The notes under the pieces: model-generated
Seen by the model: the letters and a program-made list of their open reading frames with translations, nothing else
Told to the model about the DNA's origin: nothing
Database searches by the model: none
Origin: [Eubacterium] saphenum
GTDB lineage: Bacteria > Bacillota > Clostridia > Oscillospirales > Ruminococcaceae
NCBI GenBank assembly: GCA_004555855.1
Contig: SFJQ01000002.1
Location: 1-50,470 of the forward strand
DNA length: 50,470 bases
Reading direction: 5' to 3'
Made by a program: the position numbers and the translations under genes
In this document: positions 1 through 8,050 of the stretch, one piece after another
Layout: each line of letters begins with the position of its first letter
Position numbering within the stretch: position 1 is the first letter of the stretch

Positions 1-19
1 AGTTTTTTTACAAATCTTA

Positions 20-48
20 TTGCAATTATGAGAAAAAAATTGTATAAT
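20..48 (+). promoter_or_regulatory. Promoter of the first gene
   Basis: TTGCAA (20-25) and TATAAT (43-48) are separated by 17 bp in an AT-rich stretch and lie about 50 bp upstream of the start at 97. A second TATAAT follows at 52-57 and could be an alternative -10. The -35 is the TTGCAA variant, which recurs at three other genes here. Confidence 0.6.
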
Positions 49-96
49 AAGTATAATGAGGATTTATGACGTGAAACGAAAAGGAGATGTTGGAAA

Positions 97-726
97 ATGG
101 AGTTTGTGAGCGAGAGAACAGCGTTTACGATGATATCGGAAACTGTTGTTAAGGCGGGGGTTTCGCTGTTCAATGCGGTAAAGTATATCTATATGATTGC
201 GGACAAGGATTTCTACAACATAAACGTTAAGGACATTTTCAAGATATCGCTGAGAAACATCACCGACACGACCTGCCTGTACAACACGGGAATAAAGCTC
301 GACAAGGAGCGCTGCCGTGAGATGAACTCGCCCGAATATGAGAGAGTTTTGTCGCTTATGGTGTACTCGTTTGCGGTGCGGCTGCCCGAGCTGAAAAACG
401 TGAAAATCAACAACCAGTCCTTAAACGACAAGCAGATAAAAGCGATTTTCGATATGGTTGTCGCAAAGGGCGCGGGAAATTATGACAACGTGATTGTCGA
501 TGATTTCGAGGAAATCAGGAGAATGGTGAAAACCGGCAGACCTGTTCCCGCTTATGACGCGGAGTGGTTCAAGAGCTATATTTACAGCTACGTTCCCGCG
601 CTGACGGCGATTACAAACAAAAATATGTTCCTCTTGGGCAGCTGCGACATACTTTTTACTTTGTTTTACAGCGGGCTTGAGGAGGAGCTGAAACGGCTGC
701 TGGAGAGCCTCGCCGCAACAGGCTGA
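97..726 (+). CDS. Hypothetical protein, 209 aa
   Basis: I do not recognise this family. The ATG at 97 is preceded by AAGGAGA at a good distance, so the start is firm. The protein has no signal peptide and no clear membrane segment. It is mixed alpha/beta with Tyr- and Asn-rich stretches and an acidic, helical C-terminus (EEELKRLLESL) that could mediate oligomerisation. It has its own promoter and is separated from the next gene by 63 bp that hold a small hairpin. Nothing nearby suggests a function: the downstream genes are a SOD-like protein and ahcY. Confidence 0.75.
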   Translation: MEFVSERTAFTMISETVVKAGVSLFNAVKYIYMIADKDFYNINVKDIFKISLRNITDTTCLYNTGIKLDKERCREMNSPEYERVLSLMVYSFAVRLPELKNVKINNQSLNDKQIKAIFDMVVAKGAGNYDNVIVDDFEEIRRMVKTGRPVPAYDAEWFKSYIYSYVPALTAITNKNMFLLGSCDILFTLFYSGLEEELKRLLESLAATG

Positions 727-766
727 CCGAATAAAATCGCGGGAATTTGTTCAAGCTCATAAGAAT

Positions 767-789
767 ATCATCTTTTGAGGTGATTTTTT
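767..789 (+). promoter_or_regulatory. Hairpin plus T-run over the ribosome binding site
   Basis: ATCATC (767-772) can pair with GGTGAT (779-784, one G-U), followed by six T residues ending immediately before the ATG at 790. The Shine-Dalgarno GAGGTG (777-782) lies inside the loop and 3' arm. It could act as a weak terminator or a translational lock. The stem is only 6 bp, so it may be incidental. Confidence 0.3.
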
Positions 790-1179
790 ATGAATATGAC
801 AAAATTTGCGTTTATCGAACAGGACCGCGCCGTTTTGTACGCGGATATGAACGGCACAAACGGTCACGAGGAAATCAACGGCGGCGTGTTTGTGTTCAAT
901 CTGCCCGAGGGGATTTATTTCGCGCTGGAGCTGTCGGGGCTGCCGGAAAATCAGGCTCTGCCGTTTCACGTTCACGAGGGAACGCTCTGCGAAAACTCGG
1001 GCGAAAAAGCGATAATCCTCCCCGATGTCAATTCGGACAGTCGAGGAAACGCGTCGATGCAGTTCTACATTGACAAAACTCGCCTTTCGGATATCTCGGG
1101 CAAGGTTGTTATGCTGCACAAGAAAATTGACGGTGACGAGCCGAAAATCGCCTGCGGAGTGCTGAAAAGAATTTTGTAA
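790..1179 (+). CDS. Cu/Zn superoxide dismutase-like protein lacking the zinc loop
   Basis: The 129-residue protein follows the Cu/Zn SOD fold plan in miniature. HVHEG (His60, His62) matches the first two copper ligands, MLH (His110) matches the last copper ligand, and Cys67 with Cys122 (ACGV) matches the family disulphide. The loop that normally supplies the copper/zinc-bridging His and the other zinc ligands is cut to about 15 residues (CENSGEKAIILPDV) without any His. There is no signal peptide, so it should be cytoplasmic. It may be an inactive or copper-only relative, a metal-binding protein, or a structural homologue. Assignment is by motif only. The ATG at 790 has GAGGTG upstream, and ahcY follows 14 bp later with its own AGGAG. 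Confidence 0.65.
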   Translation: MNMTKFAFIEQDRAVLYADMNGTNGHEEINGGVFVFNLPEGIYFALELSGLPENQALPFHVHEGTLCENSGEKAIILPDVNSDSRGNASMQFYIDKTRLSDISGKVVMLHKKIDGDEPKIACGVLKRIL

Positions 1180-1193
1180 AAAAGGAGCAAAAA

Positions 1194-2444
1194 ATGGGAA
1201 TTTCCGAAATTAAAAATCCCGACCTCTGGGAATCGGGCAAACGTAAAATCGACTGGGTGAGAAGAAATATGCCGCTGCTGAACGGCATCGAGCGCGAATT
1301 TCGCGAAACAAAACCCTTTTCGGGGCTGAAAATCGCGCTTTCCGTTCACCTTGAAGCAAAAACGGCGTATCTCTGCGAGGTGCTTGCGGCGGGCGGCGCG
1401 GATATGTATGTAACCGGCTCAAACCCGCTCTCCACACAGGACGACGTTGCCGCGGCGCTTGCTCACGAGGGACTTTCCGTGTTCGCGTGGCACGGCACAA
1501 CCGAGGAGGAATATTTCTCGCATATCGGCAAGGTTATCGGAGCCGAGCCGAATATCATCATCGACGACGGCGGCGACCTCGTGAACTACATTCACGAAAA
1601 ACGCCCCGAGCTTATTCCGAACGTTCTCGGCGGGTGCGAGGAAACAACTACCGGCATTCTGCGCCTGAAAGCAATGGACGCGGCGGGAGAGCTGAAATTC
1701 CCGATGGCGCTTGTAAATGACGCAGACTGCAAGCACCTTTTCGACAACCGCTACGGCACGGGACAATCCGTCTGGGACGGAATAAACCGCACAACCAACC
1801 TTATTGTTGCGGGAAAGGACGTTGTTGTCGCGGGGTACGGCTGGTGCGGAAAGGGTACGGCAATGCGCGCAAAGGGCTTGGGAGCGCGTGTTATCGTAAC
1901 CGAGGTTGACCCGATAAAAGCGATGGAAGCGGTTATGGACGGTTTTCGCGTTATGCCGATGAAGGAAGCAGCGAAAATCGGCGATTTCTTCGTCACGGTT
2001 ACGGGCTGCTCGGACGTTATCGGCGAGGAAGCGTTTCTGAATATGAAAGACGGCGCGATTTGCTGCAACGCGGGGCATTTTGACGTTGAGGTAAATATGA
2101 AAAAGCTCCGTGAAATCGCGGCTTCGCACTATGAAGCGCGAAACAACATCGAAGGCTACACGCTCCCGAACGGAAACACGATTTTCGTTATTGCGGAAGG
2201 ACGTCTTGTAAATCTCGCGGCGGGCGACGGTCACCCTGCAGAAATTATGGATATGAGCTTTGCGATACAGGCGCTCTGCGCGGAGTATATCGCGAAGAAC
2301 CGCGAAAAACGCGCTGCGGGCGATATGACGTTCAATGTACCGCGCGAAATTGACGGAAAAGTTGCCCAGAGGAAGCTCCTGTCGTGGGGAATTTCAATAG
2401 ACAAGCTCACCGAGGAGCAGAAAAAATATCTGGGAAGCTGCTGA
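1194..2444 (+). CDS. ahcY: Adenosylhomocysteinase
   Basis: S-adenosylhomocysteine hydrolase splits SAH into adenosine and homocysteine, removing the product inhibitor of methyltransferases in the cytoplasm. The 416 residues are normal for the family. Visible landmarks are DGGDL, GGCEETTTG, the substrate-binding VNDADCKHLFDNRYGTGQS, the NAD-binding GYGWCGKGTAMRAKGLGA, and CNAGHFDVE. The ATG at 1194 follows AAAGGAGCAAAAA. It sits directly after the SOD-like gene and 14 bp before the response regulator, so these may be co-transcribed. MetA further along the window and the purine phosphorylase nearby would handle the homocysteine branch and purine salvage, although this functional link is inference. 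Confidence 0.97.
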   Translation: MGISEIKNPDLWESGKRKIDWVRRNMPLLNGIEREFRETKPFSGLKIALSVHLEAKTAYLCEVLAAGGADMYVTGSNPLSTQDDVAAALAHEGLSVFAWHGTTEEEYFSHIGKVIGAEPNIIIDDGGDLVNYIHEKRPELIPNVLGGCEETTTGILRLKAMDAAGELKFPMALVNDADCKHLFDNRYGTGQSVWDGINRTTNLIVAGKDVVVAGYGWCGKGTAMRAKGLGARVIVTEVDPIKAMEAVMDGFRVMPMKEAAKIGDFFVTVTGCSDVIGEEAFLNMKDGAICCNAGHFDVEVNMKKLREIAASHYEARNNIEGYTLPNGNTIFVIAEGRLVNLAAGDGHPAEIMDMSFAIQALCAEYIAKNREKRAAGDMTFNVPREIDGKVAQRKLLSWGISIDKLTEEQKKYLGSC

Positions 2445-2458
2445 CGAAAGGAAAACCG

Positions 2459-3133
2459 ATGTTCAATATACTTGTTGCCGATGATGTGGCAAACATTCGG
2501 CGGCTTTACGAATACACGCTCGAAAAGAACGGCTTTAAGGTGTTCACGGCGGAAAACGGCGAGGCTGCGCTTGATGTCATCGAAAAACAGCATATCGATT
2601 TGATGATTCTTGATGTGATGATGCCGAAAAAGGACGGCTATGAGGTGCTGAAAACCCTGCGCGAAAGCGGCTCAAACCTGCCCGTGCTTATCATCACCGC
2701 AAAAGACGCAGCCGAGGATTTGCGGCGCGGTTTTATTCTCGGCACGGACGATTATATGACAAAGCCCGTTGACGAGATGGAGATGATTTTGCGGATAAAA
2801 GCGCTGCTGAGAAGAAGCAAAATCGCCGAGGAACAGAAAATCGTCGCGGGAAAAACCGAGCTTGTCTACGACTCGTTTACGGTAACGGTAGCGGGTGAAC
2901 CCGTGGTTTTGCCGAAAAAGGAGTTTCAGATTTTGTTCAAGCTGCTGTCGTTTCCGGGGAAAACATTCACGCGTGCTGCGCTTATGGAGGAGTTCTGGGA
3001 GATGGACTCGGACAGCGAAGCGAGAACCGTTGACGTACACATAAACCGCCTTAGAGAGCGCTTTCGCGACAACACGGATTTTGAAATCGTGACGGTGAGA
3101 GGACTGGGCTATAAGGCGGAAATAAAGACTTGA
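2459..3133 (+). CDS. OmpR/PhoB-family response regulator
   Basis: A 224-residue DNA-binding response regulator. The receiver domain (about 1-120) has the acidic pair DD (8-9), the phospho-acceptor Asp52 in LDVMMP, Thr in IITAKD and Lys in KPVDE. A winged-helix DNA-binding domain (about 125-222) ends with RTVDVHINRLRERF and VRGLGYK, typical of OmpR/PhoB. An in-frame ATG exists further upstream inside ahcY, but the ATG at 2459 is preferred because GAAAGG precedes it and the receiver domain begins at residue 2. The cognate kinase follows 3 bp later. The stimulus is unknown. Confidence 0.93.
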   Translation: MFNILVADDVANIRRLYEYTLEKNGFKVFTAENGEAALDVIEKQHIDLMILDVMMPKKDGYEVLKTLRESGSNLPVLIITAKDAAEDLRRGFILGTDDYMTKPVDEMEMILRIKALLRRSKIAEEQKIVAGKTELVYDSFTVTVAGEPVVLPKKEFQILFKLLSFPGKTFTRAALMEEFWEMDSDSEARTVDVHINRLRERFRDNTDFEIVTVRGLGYKAEIKT

Positions 3134-3136
3134 TGT

Positions 3137-4231
3137 ATGAAAAAGTTGAGCGAAATGTTTAAGAAGCTGGGAGCGATGATTGCAAAGCCGTTTTCCCGTG
3201 TAAATCGGCTCGGCGTAAAGCTGATGATTCTTACGCTGATTATCATCGTCGCGTCCGAAATTCTGAGCTTCACGGCAACGCTGATAATCGGCTTTGTCAC
3301 AGGCGGCACAACCGACACAAACGCGATAATCGGACCTATTATCGCGTCGGTTATCGTCGGCGGACTGCTTGCGTTTGTTATCGGAAACGCGGTTCTGAAG
3401 CCGCTTTCCAACCTCACGAAAGCCACTAAGCGCGTAACGGGCGGCGACTACACGGTAAAGCTGGAGATGGATTTTCTCACGCGGCACACGGTAAAGGAGC
3501 TGCGAAATCTAATCGAGGACTTCAACAAAATGACCGAGGAGCTACGTTCCACTGAGCTTTTCCGAAAGGATTTCATCGGCAACTTTTCCCACGAGTTCAA
3601 AACGCCGCTTGTTTCGATAAGAGGCTTTGCGCAGCAGCTCTGCGAGGACGATTTATCCGAGGAACGCCGAAAGGAATTTGCGAAAATAATCCTCGAGGAA
3701 ACCGAATATCTGACCGAGCTTTCCGCGAACACGCAGCTTTTAACCAATCTCGAAAACCGCGATATAATCACGGATAAGACGCGTTTTTCGCTGGACGAGC
3801 AGCTGCGAAGCTGTATGCTGAGATTGGAGCCGCAGTGGTCGGCGAAAAACATTGAAATCGATATGAGCGGTCTTGAGCCGATTGACTATTACTGGAACGA
3901 GCAGCTTCTTGCTCATATATGGAACAACCTCTTCGACAACGCCGTGAAATTCACCGAAAACGGCGGAGAAATCAGGGTTTGCTGCGAGGAGAAGAACGGG
4001 TTTGTGGTTGTGACGGTAAAGGACAGCGGCTGTGGAATACCCGAGGACGCGCTCCCTCACATCTTCGAGAAATTCTATCAGGCGGACGTTTCTCACGCGG
4101 CTCGCGGAAACGGCTTGGGACTGCCGCTTGCTCTGACATTAGCGGAGCTTTGCGGCGGCGGGATTACCGCAAAAAGCAAGCTCGGTGAAGGAACGGAATT
4201 TACCGTTAAACTTAAACAGGAGGAACAGTAA
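3137..4231 (+). CDS. Sensor histidine kinase
   Basis: A 364-residue membrane histidine kinase partnering the regulator just upstream. There are two membrane segments (about 28-54 and 65-86) with almost no extracellular loop, then a HAMP linker (about 87-140). The HisKA domain has the phospho-accepting His152 in FSHEFKTPL, and the ATPase domain has N (WNNLFDNAVKF), G1 (DSGCGI), F (IFEKFYQ) and G2 (GNGLGLPL) boxes. The short sensor loop suggests detection of a membrane or intracellular cue rather than a large extracellular ligand. The stop codon TAA overlaps the ATG of the phosphorylase by one base, pointing to translational coupling. Confidence 0.93.
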   Translation: MKKLSEMFKKLGAMIAKPFSRVNRLGVKLMILTLIIIVASEILSFTATLIIGFVTGGTTDTNAIIGPIIASVIVGGLLAFVIGNAVLKPLSNLTKATKRVTGGDYTVKLEMDFLTRHTVKELRNLIEDFNKMTEELRSTELFRKDFIGNFSHEFKTPLVSIRGFAQQLCEDDLSEERRKEFAKIILEETEYLTELSANTQLLTNLENRDIITDKTRFSLDEQLRSCMLRLEPQWSAKNIEIDMSGLEPIDYYWNEQLLAHIWNNLFDNAVKFTENGGEIRVCCEEKNGFVVVTVKDSGCGIPEDALPHIFEKFYQADVSHAARGNGLGLPLALTLAELCGGGITAKSKLGEGTEFTVKLKQEEQ

Positions 4232-5064
4232 TGAACGAGATTTACAAAAAGCTGATGAATTGCTATGAGCAGGTTGAGAAGAAAATTTCTTTCAAGCCCG
4301 AGCTTGCGCTGGTTTTAGGCTCGGGGCTGGGCGATTTCTGCGACACGCTCGATATAAAGGAAACGCTGGATTATGCGGAAATTGACGGCTTCCCGAAAAG
4401 CACGGTTGCGGGACACAAGGGAAGATTTGTGTTCGGGTACTGCGGAAAAACGCCGATTGTTTGTATGCAGGGGCGCGTGCATTATTACGAGGGTTATTCG
4501 GTAACGGACGCGGTTCTTCCAACAAGGCTGATGAAGCTGATGGGCGCGAAAACGCTGTTTTTGACAAACGCTGCGGGCGGCATAAATCCGTCGTTCAAGG
4601 CGGGCGATTTTATGCAAATCTGCGACCATATCATCTACAACGTTCCTTCCCCGCTTATCGGCGAAAATATCGACGAGCTGGGCGTGCGTTTTCCCGATAT
4701 GAGCGAGGTTTATTCAAAGCGGCTGAGAAAACTGGTTGAGGAAGCGGCGGCAGAGGTGAACGTTCCCCTGAAAAGCGGCGTGTACATTCAGACTTCCGGT
4801 CCCAACTATGAAACTCCCGCCGAGGTTCGCGCGTTTGGACGACTGGGCGCGGACGCCGTGGGAATGTCAACGGCGGTTGAAGCTGTCGCGGCGCGGCACT
4901 GCGGAATGGAAATTGTCGGAATTTCCTGCATTTCAAATCTCGCAGCGGGAATTTCCCCCGAAAAGCTCTCGCATAAAGAGGTTCAGGAAACCGCAGACAA
5001 GGCTGCTCCGATGTTCAGAAAGCTCGTCACAAAGGCGATTGAAAAGATTTCTGACGGAGAATAA
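4231..5064 (+). CDS. punA: Purine nucleoside phosphorylase
   Basis: Class I (trimeric) purine nucleoside phosphorylase, 277 residues, cleaving (deoxy)guanosine or inosine with phosphate for base salvage. Motifs include the phosphate loop LGSGLGDF, GRVHYYEGY, TNAAGGINPSF, QTSGPNYETPAEVR and the base-contacting ISCISNLAAGI with its conserved Asn. The start overlaps the kinase stop (TAATG), with AGGAGG positioned upstream. Its place in a two-component operon is unusual, but co-transcription alone does not make it the regulon target. No clear terminator follows; the next gene has its own promoter. Confidence 0.93.
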   Translation: MNEIYKKLMNCYEQVEKKISFKPELALVLGSGLGDFCDTLDIKETLDYAEIDGFPKSTVAGHKGRFVFGYCGKTPIVCMQGRVHYYEGYSVTDAVLPTRLMKLMGAKTLFLTNAAGGINPSFKAGDFMQICDHIIYNVPSPLIGENIDELGVRFPDMSEVYSKRLRKLVEEAAAEVNVPLKSGVYIQTSGPNYETPAEVRAFGRLGADAVGMSTAVEAVAARHCGMEIVGISCISNLAAGISPEKLSHKEVQETADKAAPMFRKLVTKAIEKISDGE

Positions 5065-5103
5065 CCTGCTAAATTTTTACAGAAAATACTAAAGCAATTT
5101 GGC

Positions 5104-5132
5104 TTGACAAAGCGCGTAAATTTTGATAAAAT
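5104..5132 (+). promoter_or_regulatory. Promoter of the dockerin gene
   Basis: TTGACA (5104-5109), a 17-bp spacer and TAAAAT (5127-5132) lie about 40 bp upstream of the start at 5173. Confidence 0.75.
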
Positions 5133-5172
5133 TAAAGCAGAGCAAAGTTTTTGGACACTATGAGGTGAATTT

Positions 5173-6219
5173 ATGAAAATCAGGCAAAGAATAATAAGCG
5201 CGCTTGCTGCGGCGGCAGCAGCTTTTTCGCTGATGTCAGCAACCACATTCGCGCAGAATTTGAAGTATGACGCAAACGGCGACGGAAACGTTAACGCGAA
5301 GGACGCGCTTTATATCCTGAGAGCGGCTATAAAGCCCAATCCAGACTCAAGGCTTGACGTAAACGGCGACGGTAACGTAAACGCTAAGGACGCGCTTTTT
5401 ATCCTGAGATATTCCATCAATCCGGAAAAGTACGATACGCCCGAAACACCCGAAGCGACTTCTGCCGAGAGCATTCTTGACGATTATGAGAAAAAGTGGT
5501 GCTATAATCTGCTTTCGGATAATCAGAAAGAAGCCTACAAGGTTCTTGTCAAGGGGATACTGAAATGCGAATCAAAAATCGACCTGCTTGACTGCAGAAT
5601 AACCAAAACCGATTATGATAAGGTTTTCGACGCTATTCTGGCGGACAATCCTCACATCATTTCCACAAGAGGCGCGGGAAGTGTGATGCCGTCGGGAAAT
5701 TATCTGTCGTACATGAAATACACCTATAATTTATCAGCGGCACAGTGCAGTCAGATAATGCAAAACGTTGAAAAGAACACGGCTTCCGTTATCGCCGAAG
5801 CGAAAACGCTAAAGACGGATTACGAAAGAGCAAAGCTTTTCCACGACTGGATAATCAACCGCACCGATTACATAGCAAACGAGGAAAAGTACACATGGCG
5901 GCTTGACGGACCGATTGTCTATGCAAAATCCGTCTGCGAGGGGTATTCAAAGGCGTTCTCGTATCTTTGCCAGTCGGTTGGAATTGAGTGCGTTTGCATT
6001 TCGGGAATTGCAAACGGCGGCGGTCACATGTGGAATATGGTGAAAATTGACGGCAAGTGGTATCACGCCGACGTCACCTGGGACGACCCGCTGACATCGG
6101 ACGGAAGACCTGTTCTGAGATACAATTATTTCCTGATAAGCGACGCAAAGATAAGGGAAGACCACACCATCGACTCCACCTTTAAAATTCCGACGGCAGC
6201 GTCATCTTATTCGGCATAA
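5173..6219 (+). CDS. Secreted dockerin / transglutaminase-like protein
   Basis: A 348-residue exported protein. Residues 1-27 form a Sec signal peptide (basic start, Ala-rich core, A-Q boundary). Residues 29-86 are a type I dockerin built of two near-identical calcium-binding segments, D-x-NGDGNVNAKDAL, each followed by ILR. After a Pro/Thr/Glu linker, residues 100-340 carry a transglutaminase-like cysteine protease fold with Cys255 (SVCEGYSKAF), His285 (GGHMWNMVKI) and Asp300 (WYHADVTWDD). Dockerins plug enzymes into cohesin scaffolds, so this is inferred to be a cell-surface or cellulosomal protease or crosslinking enzyme. The dockerin at the N-terminus, not the C-terminus, is noteworthy. 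GAGGTG precedes the ATG. No cohesin protein is in the window. Confidence 0.9.
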   Translation: MKIRQRIISALAAAAAAFSLMSATTFAQNLKYDANGDGNVNAKDALYILRAAIKPNPDSRLDVNGDGNVNAKDALFILRYSINPEKYDTPETPEATSAESILDDYEKKWCYNLLSDNQKEAYKVLVKGILKCESKIDLLDCRITKTDYDKVFDAILADNPHIISTRGAGSVMPSGNYLSYMKYTYNLSAAQCSQIMQNVEKNTASVIAEAKTLKTDYERAKLFHDWIINRTDYIANEEKYTWRLDGPIVYAKSVCEGYSKAFSYLCQSVGIECVCISGIANGGGHMWNMVKIDGKWYHADVTWDDPLTSDGRPVLRYNYFLISDAKIREDHTIDSTFKIPTAASSYSA

Positions 6220-6231
6220 CGGGAGAAAATT

Positions 6232-6360
6232 ATGGCAAAACGTTTTGACAACAAAAAGAACGACAAAAAGCTCGAAAAGCTGATTATGAGAAACTGGATT
6301 ATTCTGGGAGTTACGGCGGCGCTTATTATTGTGCTGACGATTTTCTCAAGAACGGCGTGA
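6232..6360 (+). CDS. Small single-pass membrane protein, 42 aa
   Basis: Starts ATG at 6232 after GGGAGAAAATT, a good ribosome site, and ends TGA at 6358-6360. The product begins MAKRFDNKKNDKKLEKL, very basic, then has one membrane helix (about residues 20-39, WIILGVTAALIIVLTIF). The positive-inside rule predicts a cytoplasmic N-terminus. The family is unknown. It lies 12 bp after the dockerin gene and 33 bp before fabV, all on one strand, so it is probably co-transcribed with one of them. Confidence 0.6.
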   Translation: MAKRFDNKKNDKKLEKLIMRNWIILGVTAALIIVLTIFSRTA

Positions 6361-6393
6361 GCTTGTGATAAAATTAATTTTAAGGAGAAAATT

Positions 6394-7536
6394 ATGGTAG
6401 TTGAACCAAAGGTGCGCGGATTTATCTGCACAACGGCACACCCTGTCGGCTGCGAGGAAATCGTAAAGCGCGAGATTGAATACGTTAAGTCAAAGGGCGA
6501 GCTTTCGGGCGTGAAAAAAGCGCTGGTTATCGGCTGCTCGATGGGCTACGGGCTTGCTTCGAGAATTTCCCTCGCCTATGGAATGAAAGCGGCAACGCTT
6601 GGCGTGATGTTCGATAAAGCAGGCTCCGGCAACAAAACCGGCACTTCGGGCTGGTACAACACGAAAGCGTTCGAGAAATTCGCCGCGGCGGACGGGCTTT
6701 ACGCAAAAACAATCAACGGCGACGCTTATTCCGACGAGTGCAAGAAAGAAATTATCGAGATAATCAAGCGCGATTTGGGCAAGGTTGACGCGGTTATCTA
6801 CTCGCTTGCAGCTCCCAGAAGGCAGGTCGGCGAGGAAGTATACAAAAGCGTCCTCAAAACAACCGGCGAGCCTTACACGAATAAGACGATAGATTTACGA
6901 AACAACGCGATTTCCGAGGTGACAATCGAGCCGGCAACTCCCGAGGAGATTGAAGCGACCGTTAAGGTTATGGGCGGCGAGGATTGGGAAGCGTGGATTG
7001 ACGCGCTGAAAGCGGCAGATGTCCTTGAGGACAACGCGCTCACAATCGCGTACTCCTATATCGGTCCGATAATCACCTACCCCGTTTATTACGAGGGCAG
7101 CATCGGCAGGGCGAAAGCGCACCTTTTTGAAACCTCGAAAAAACTCTGCGAAAAGGGACTGCGCGCGTATATTTCGGTGAACAAGGCGCTGGTTACGCAG
7201 TCAAGCGCGGCAATTCCCGTAGTTCCGCTCTACATCTCGATTTTGTACAAGGTGATGAAGGAAAACGGCACGCACGAGGGCTGTATCGAGCAAATGCAGC
7301 GGCTGTTCGCGGAAATTTCCTCCGGCAAGCTGAACCTTGACAGCGAAGGACGTATCCGTATGGACGACCTTGAGATGTCGCCCGAGGTTCAGGAAAAGGT
7401 TTCGAAAATCTGGAACAGCATAAATCAGGAGAATTTCAAGAGCTGTGCGGATATCGACGGCTACTGGAAGGATTTCTATGAACTGTTCGGGTTTGGCGTA
7501 GACGGCGTGGATTACACGGCGGACGTTGAGGTATAA
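6394..7536 (+). CDS. fabV: Trans-2-enoyl-CoA/ACP reductase (FabV/TER type)
   Basis: NADH-dependent reductase of the last step of fatty-acid elongation or of crotonyl-CoA to butyryl-CoA, 380 residues against about 395-400 usual. The N-terminus MVVEPKVRGFICTTAHPVGC and the Rossmann motif GCSMGYGLASRISLAYG are characteristic. The catalytic Tyr-x8-Lys of this family is present in VYYEGSIGRAKAH. FabV-type enzymes replace FabI or serve as TER in clostridia, and the sequence alone does not decide between ACP and CoA substrates. AAGGAGAAAATT precedes the ATG, and a strong terminator follows at 7542. Confidence 0.93.
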   Translation: MVVEPKVRGFICTTAHPVGCEEIVKREIEYVKSKGELSGVKKALVIGCSMGYGLASRISLAYGMKAATLGVMFDKAGSGNKTGTSGWYNTKAFEKFAAADGLYAKTINGDAYSDECKKEIIEIIKRDLGKVDAVIYSLAAPRRQVGEEVYKSVLKTTGEPYTNKTIDLRNNAISEVTIEPATPEEIEATVKVMGGEDWEAWIDALKAADVLEDNALTIAYSYIGPIITYPVYYEGSIGRAKAHLFETSKKLCEKGLRAYISVNKALVTQSSAAIPVVPLYISILYKVMKENGTHEGCIEQMQRLFAEISSGKLNLDSEGRIRMDDLEMSPEVQEKVSKIWNSINQENFKSCADIDGYWKDFYELFGFGVDGVDYTADVEV

Positions 7537-7541
7537 CAAAA

Positions 7542-7569
7542 AGCGCGGTTTTTAAGCCGCGCTCTTTTT
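7542..7569. terminator. Bidirectional terminator between fabV and flavodoxin
   Basis: AGCGCGG (7542-7548) pairs with CCGCGCT (7557-7563) over an 8-base loop. It is followed by T6 on the plus strand and by T5 on the minus strand, so it serves both convergent genes. Confidence 0.85.
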
Positions 7570-8030
7570 TATGATTTCAGCCATTCTTCGAGCTTCGCAC
7601 TGTCGGCGTTGAAAGTGTTTCCGTCGGCGCAATCCCGCAAATCCGCTCCCTTGCAAGCGTTTTTGAGCTCAACGTCAACGTGGCCTCTCCCACCGCCGCC
7701 GTGGGTGATGAACGGGAGAACGGTTTTCCCGCTGAGGTCAAGGCTCTCGAGGAACGTAAGTACGGGCATCGGGCAAGTCGAACACCAGTTCGGGAAACCG
7801 AGAATTATCCGGTCAACGTCAGAGATGTCGGGCAGCGGCTCGGCGAGCTTCGGGCGCGCGTTTGCGGCAACCTCCTTCTTCGCCTCGGCAACAACGTCGT
7901 TATACTCGGCGGGATAAGGCACGGCGGTCTTGATTTCGTACACGGAACAGCCCGCGATTCGCGCCGCGTCCTCGGCGATTTTCTTTGTTACACCCGAAAT
8001 TGAAAAATAAGCCACAAGTGATTTTGCCAT
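7569..8030 (-). CDS. Flavodoxin
   Basis: A 153-residue FMN-binding electron carrier. The N-terminal strand and phosphate loop read SLVAYFSISGVTKKIAED, in which S-x-S-G-x-T-K fits the flavodoxin T/S-x-T/S-G-x-T loop. DRIILGFPNWCSTCPMPVL matches the 50s loop with a Trp near FMN, and FITHGGGGRGHVD matches the isoalloxazine loop region. It is cytoplasmic and probably shuttles electrons among anaerobic redox enzymes. It is last in a two-gene minus-strand unit behind the YunG-like gene (20 bp apart) and has GGAGAG upstream of the ATG. Confidence 0.9.
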   Translation of the reverse strand: MAKSLVAYFSISGVTKKIAEDAARIAGCSVYEIKTAVPYPAEYNDVVAEAKKEVAANARPKLAEPLPDISDVDRIILGFPNWCSTCPMPVLTFLESLDLSGKTVLPFITHGGGGRGHVDVELKNACKGADLRDCADGNTFNADSAKLEEWLKS

Positions 8031-8050
8031 AAAAATCTCTCCTTTACAAA

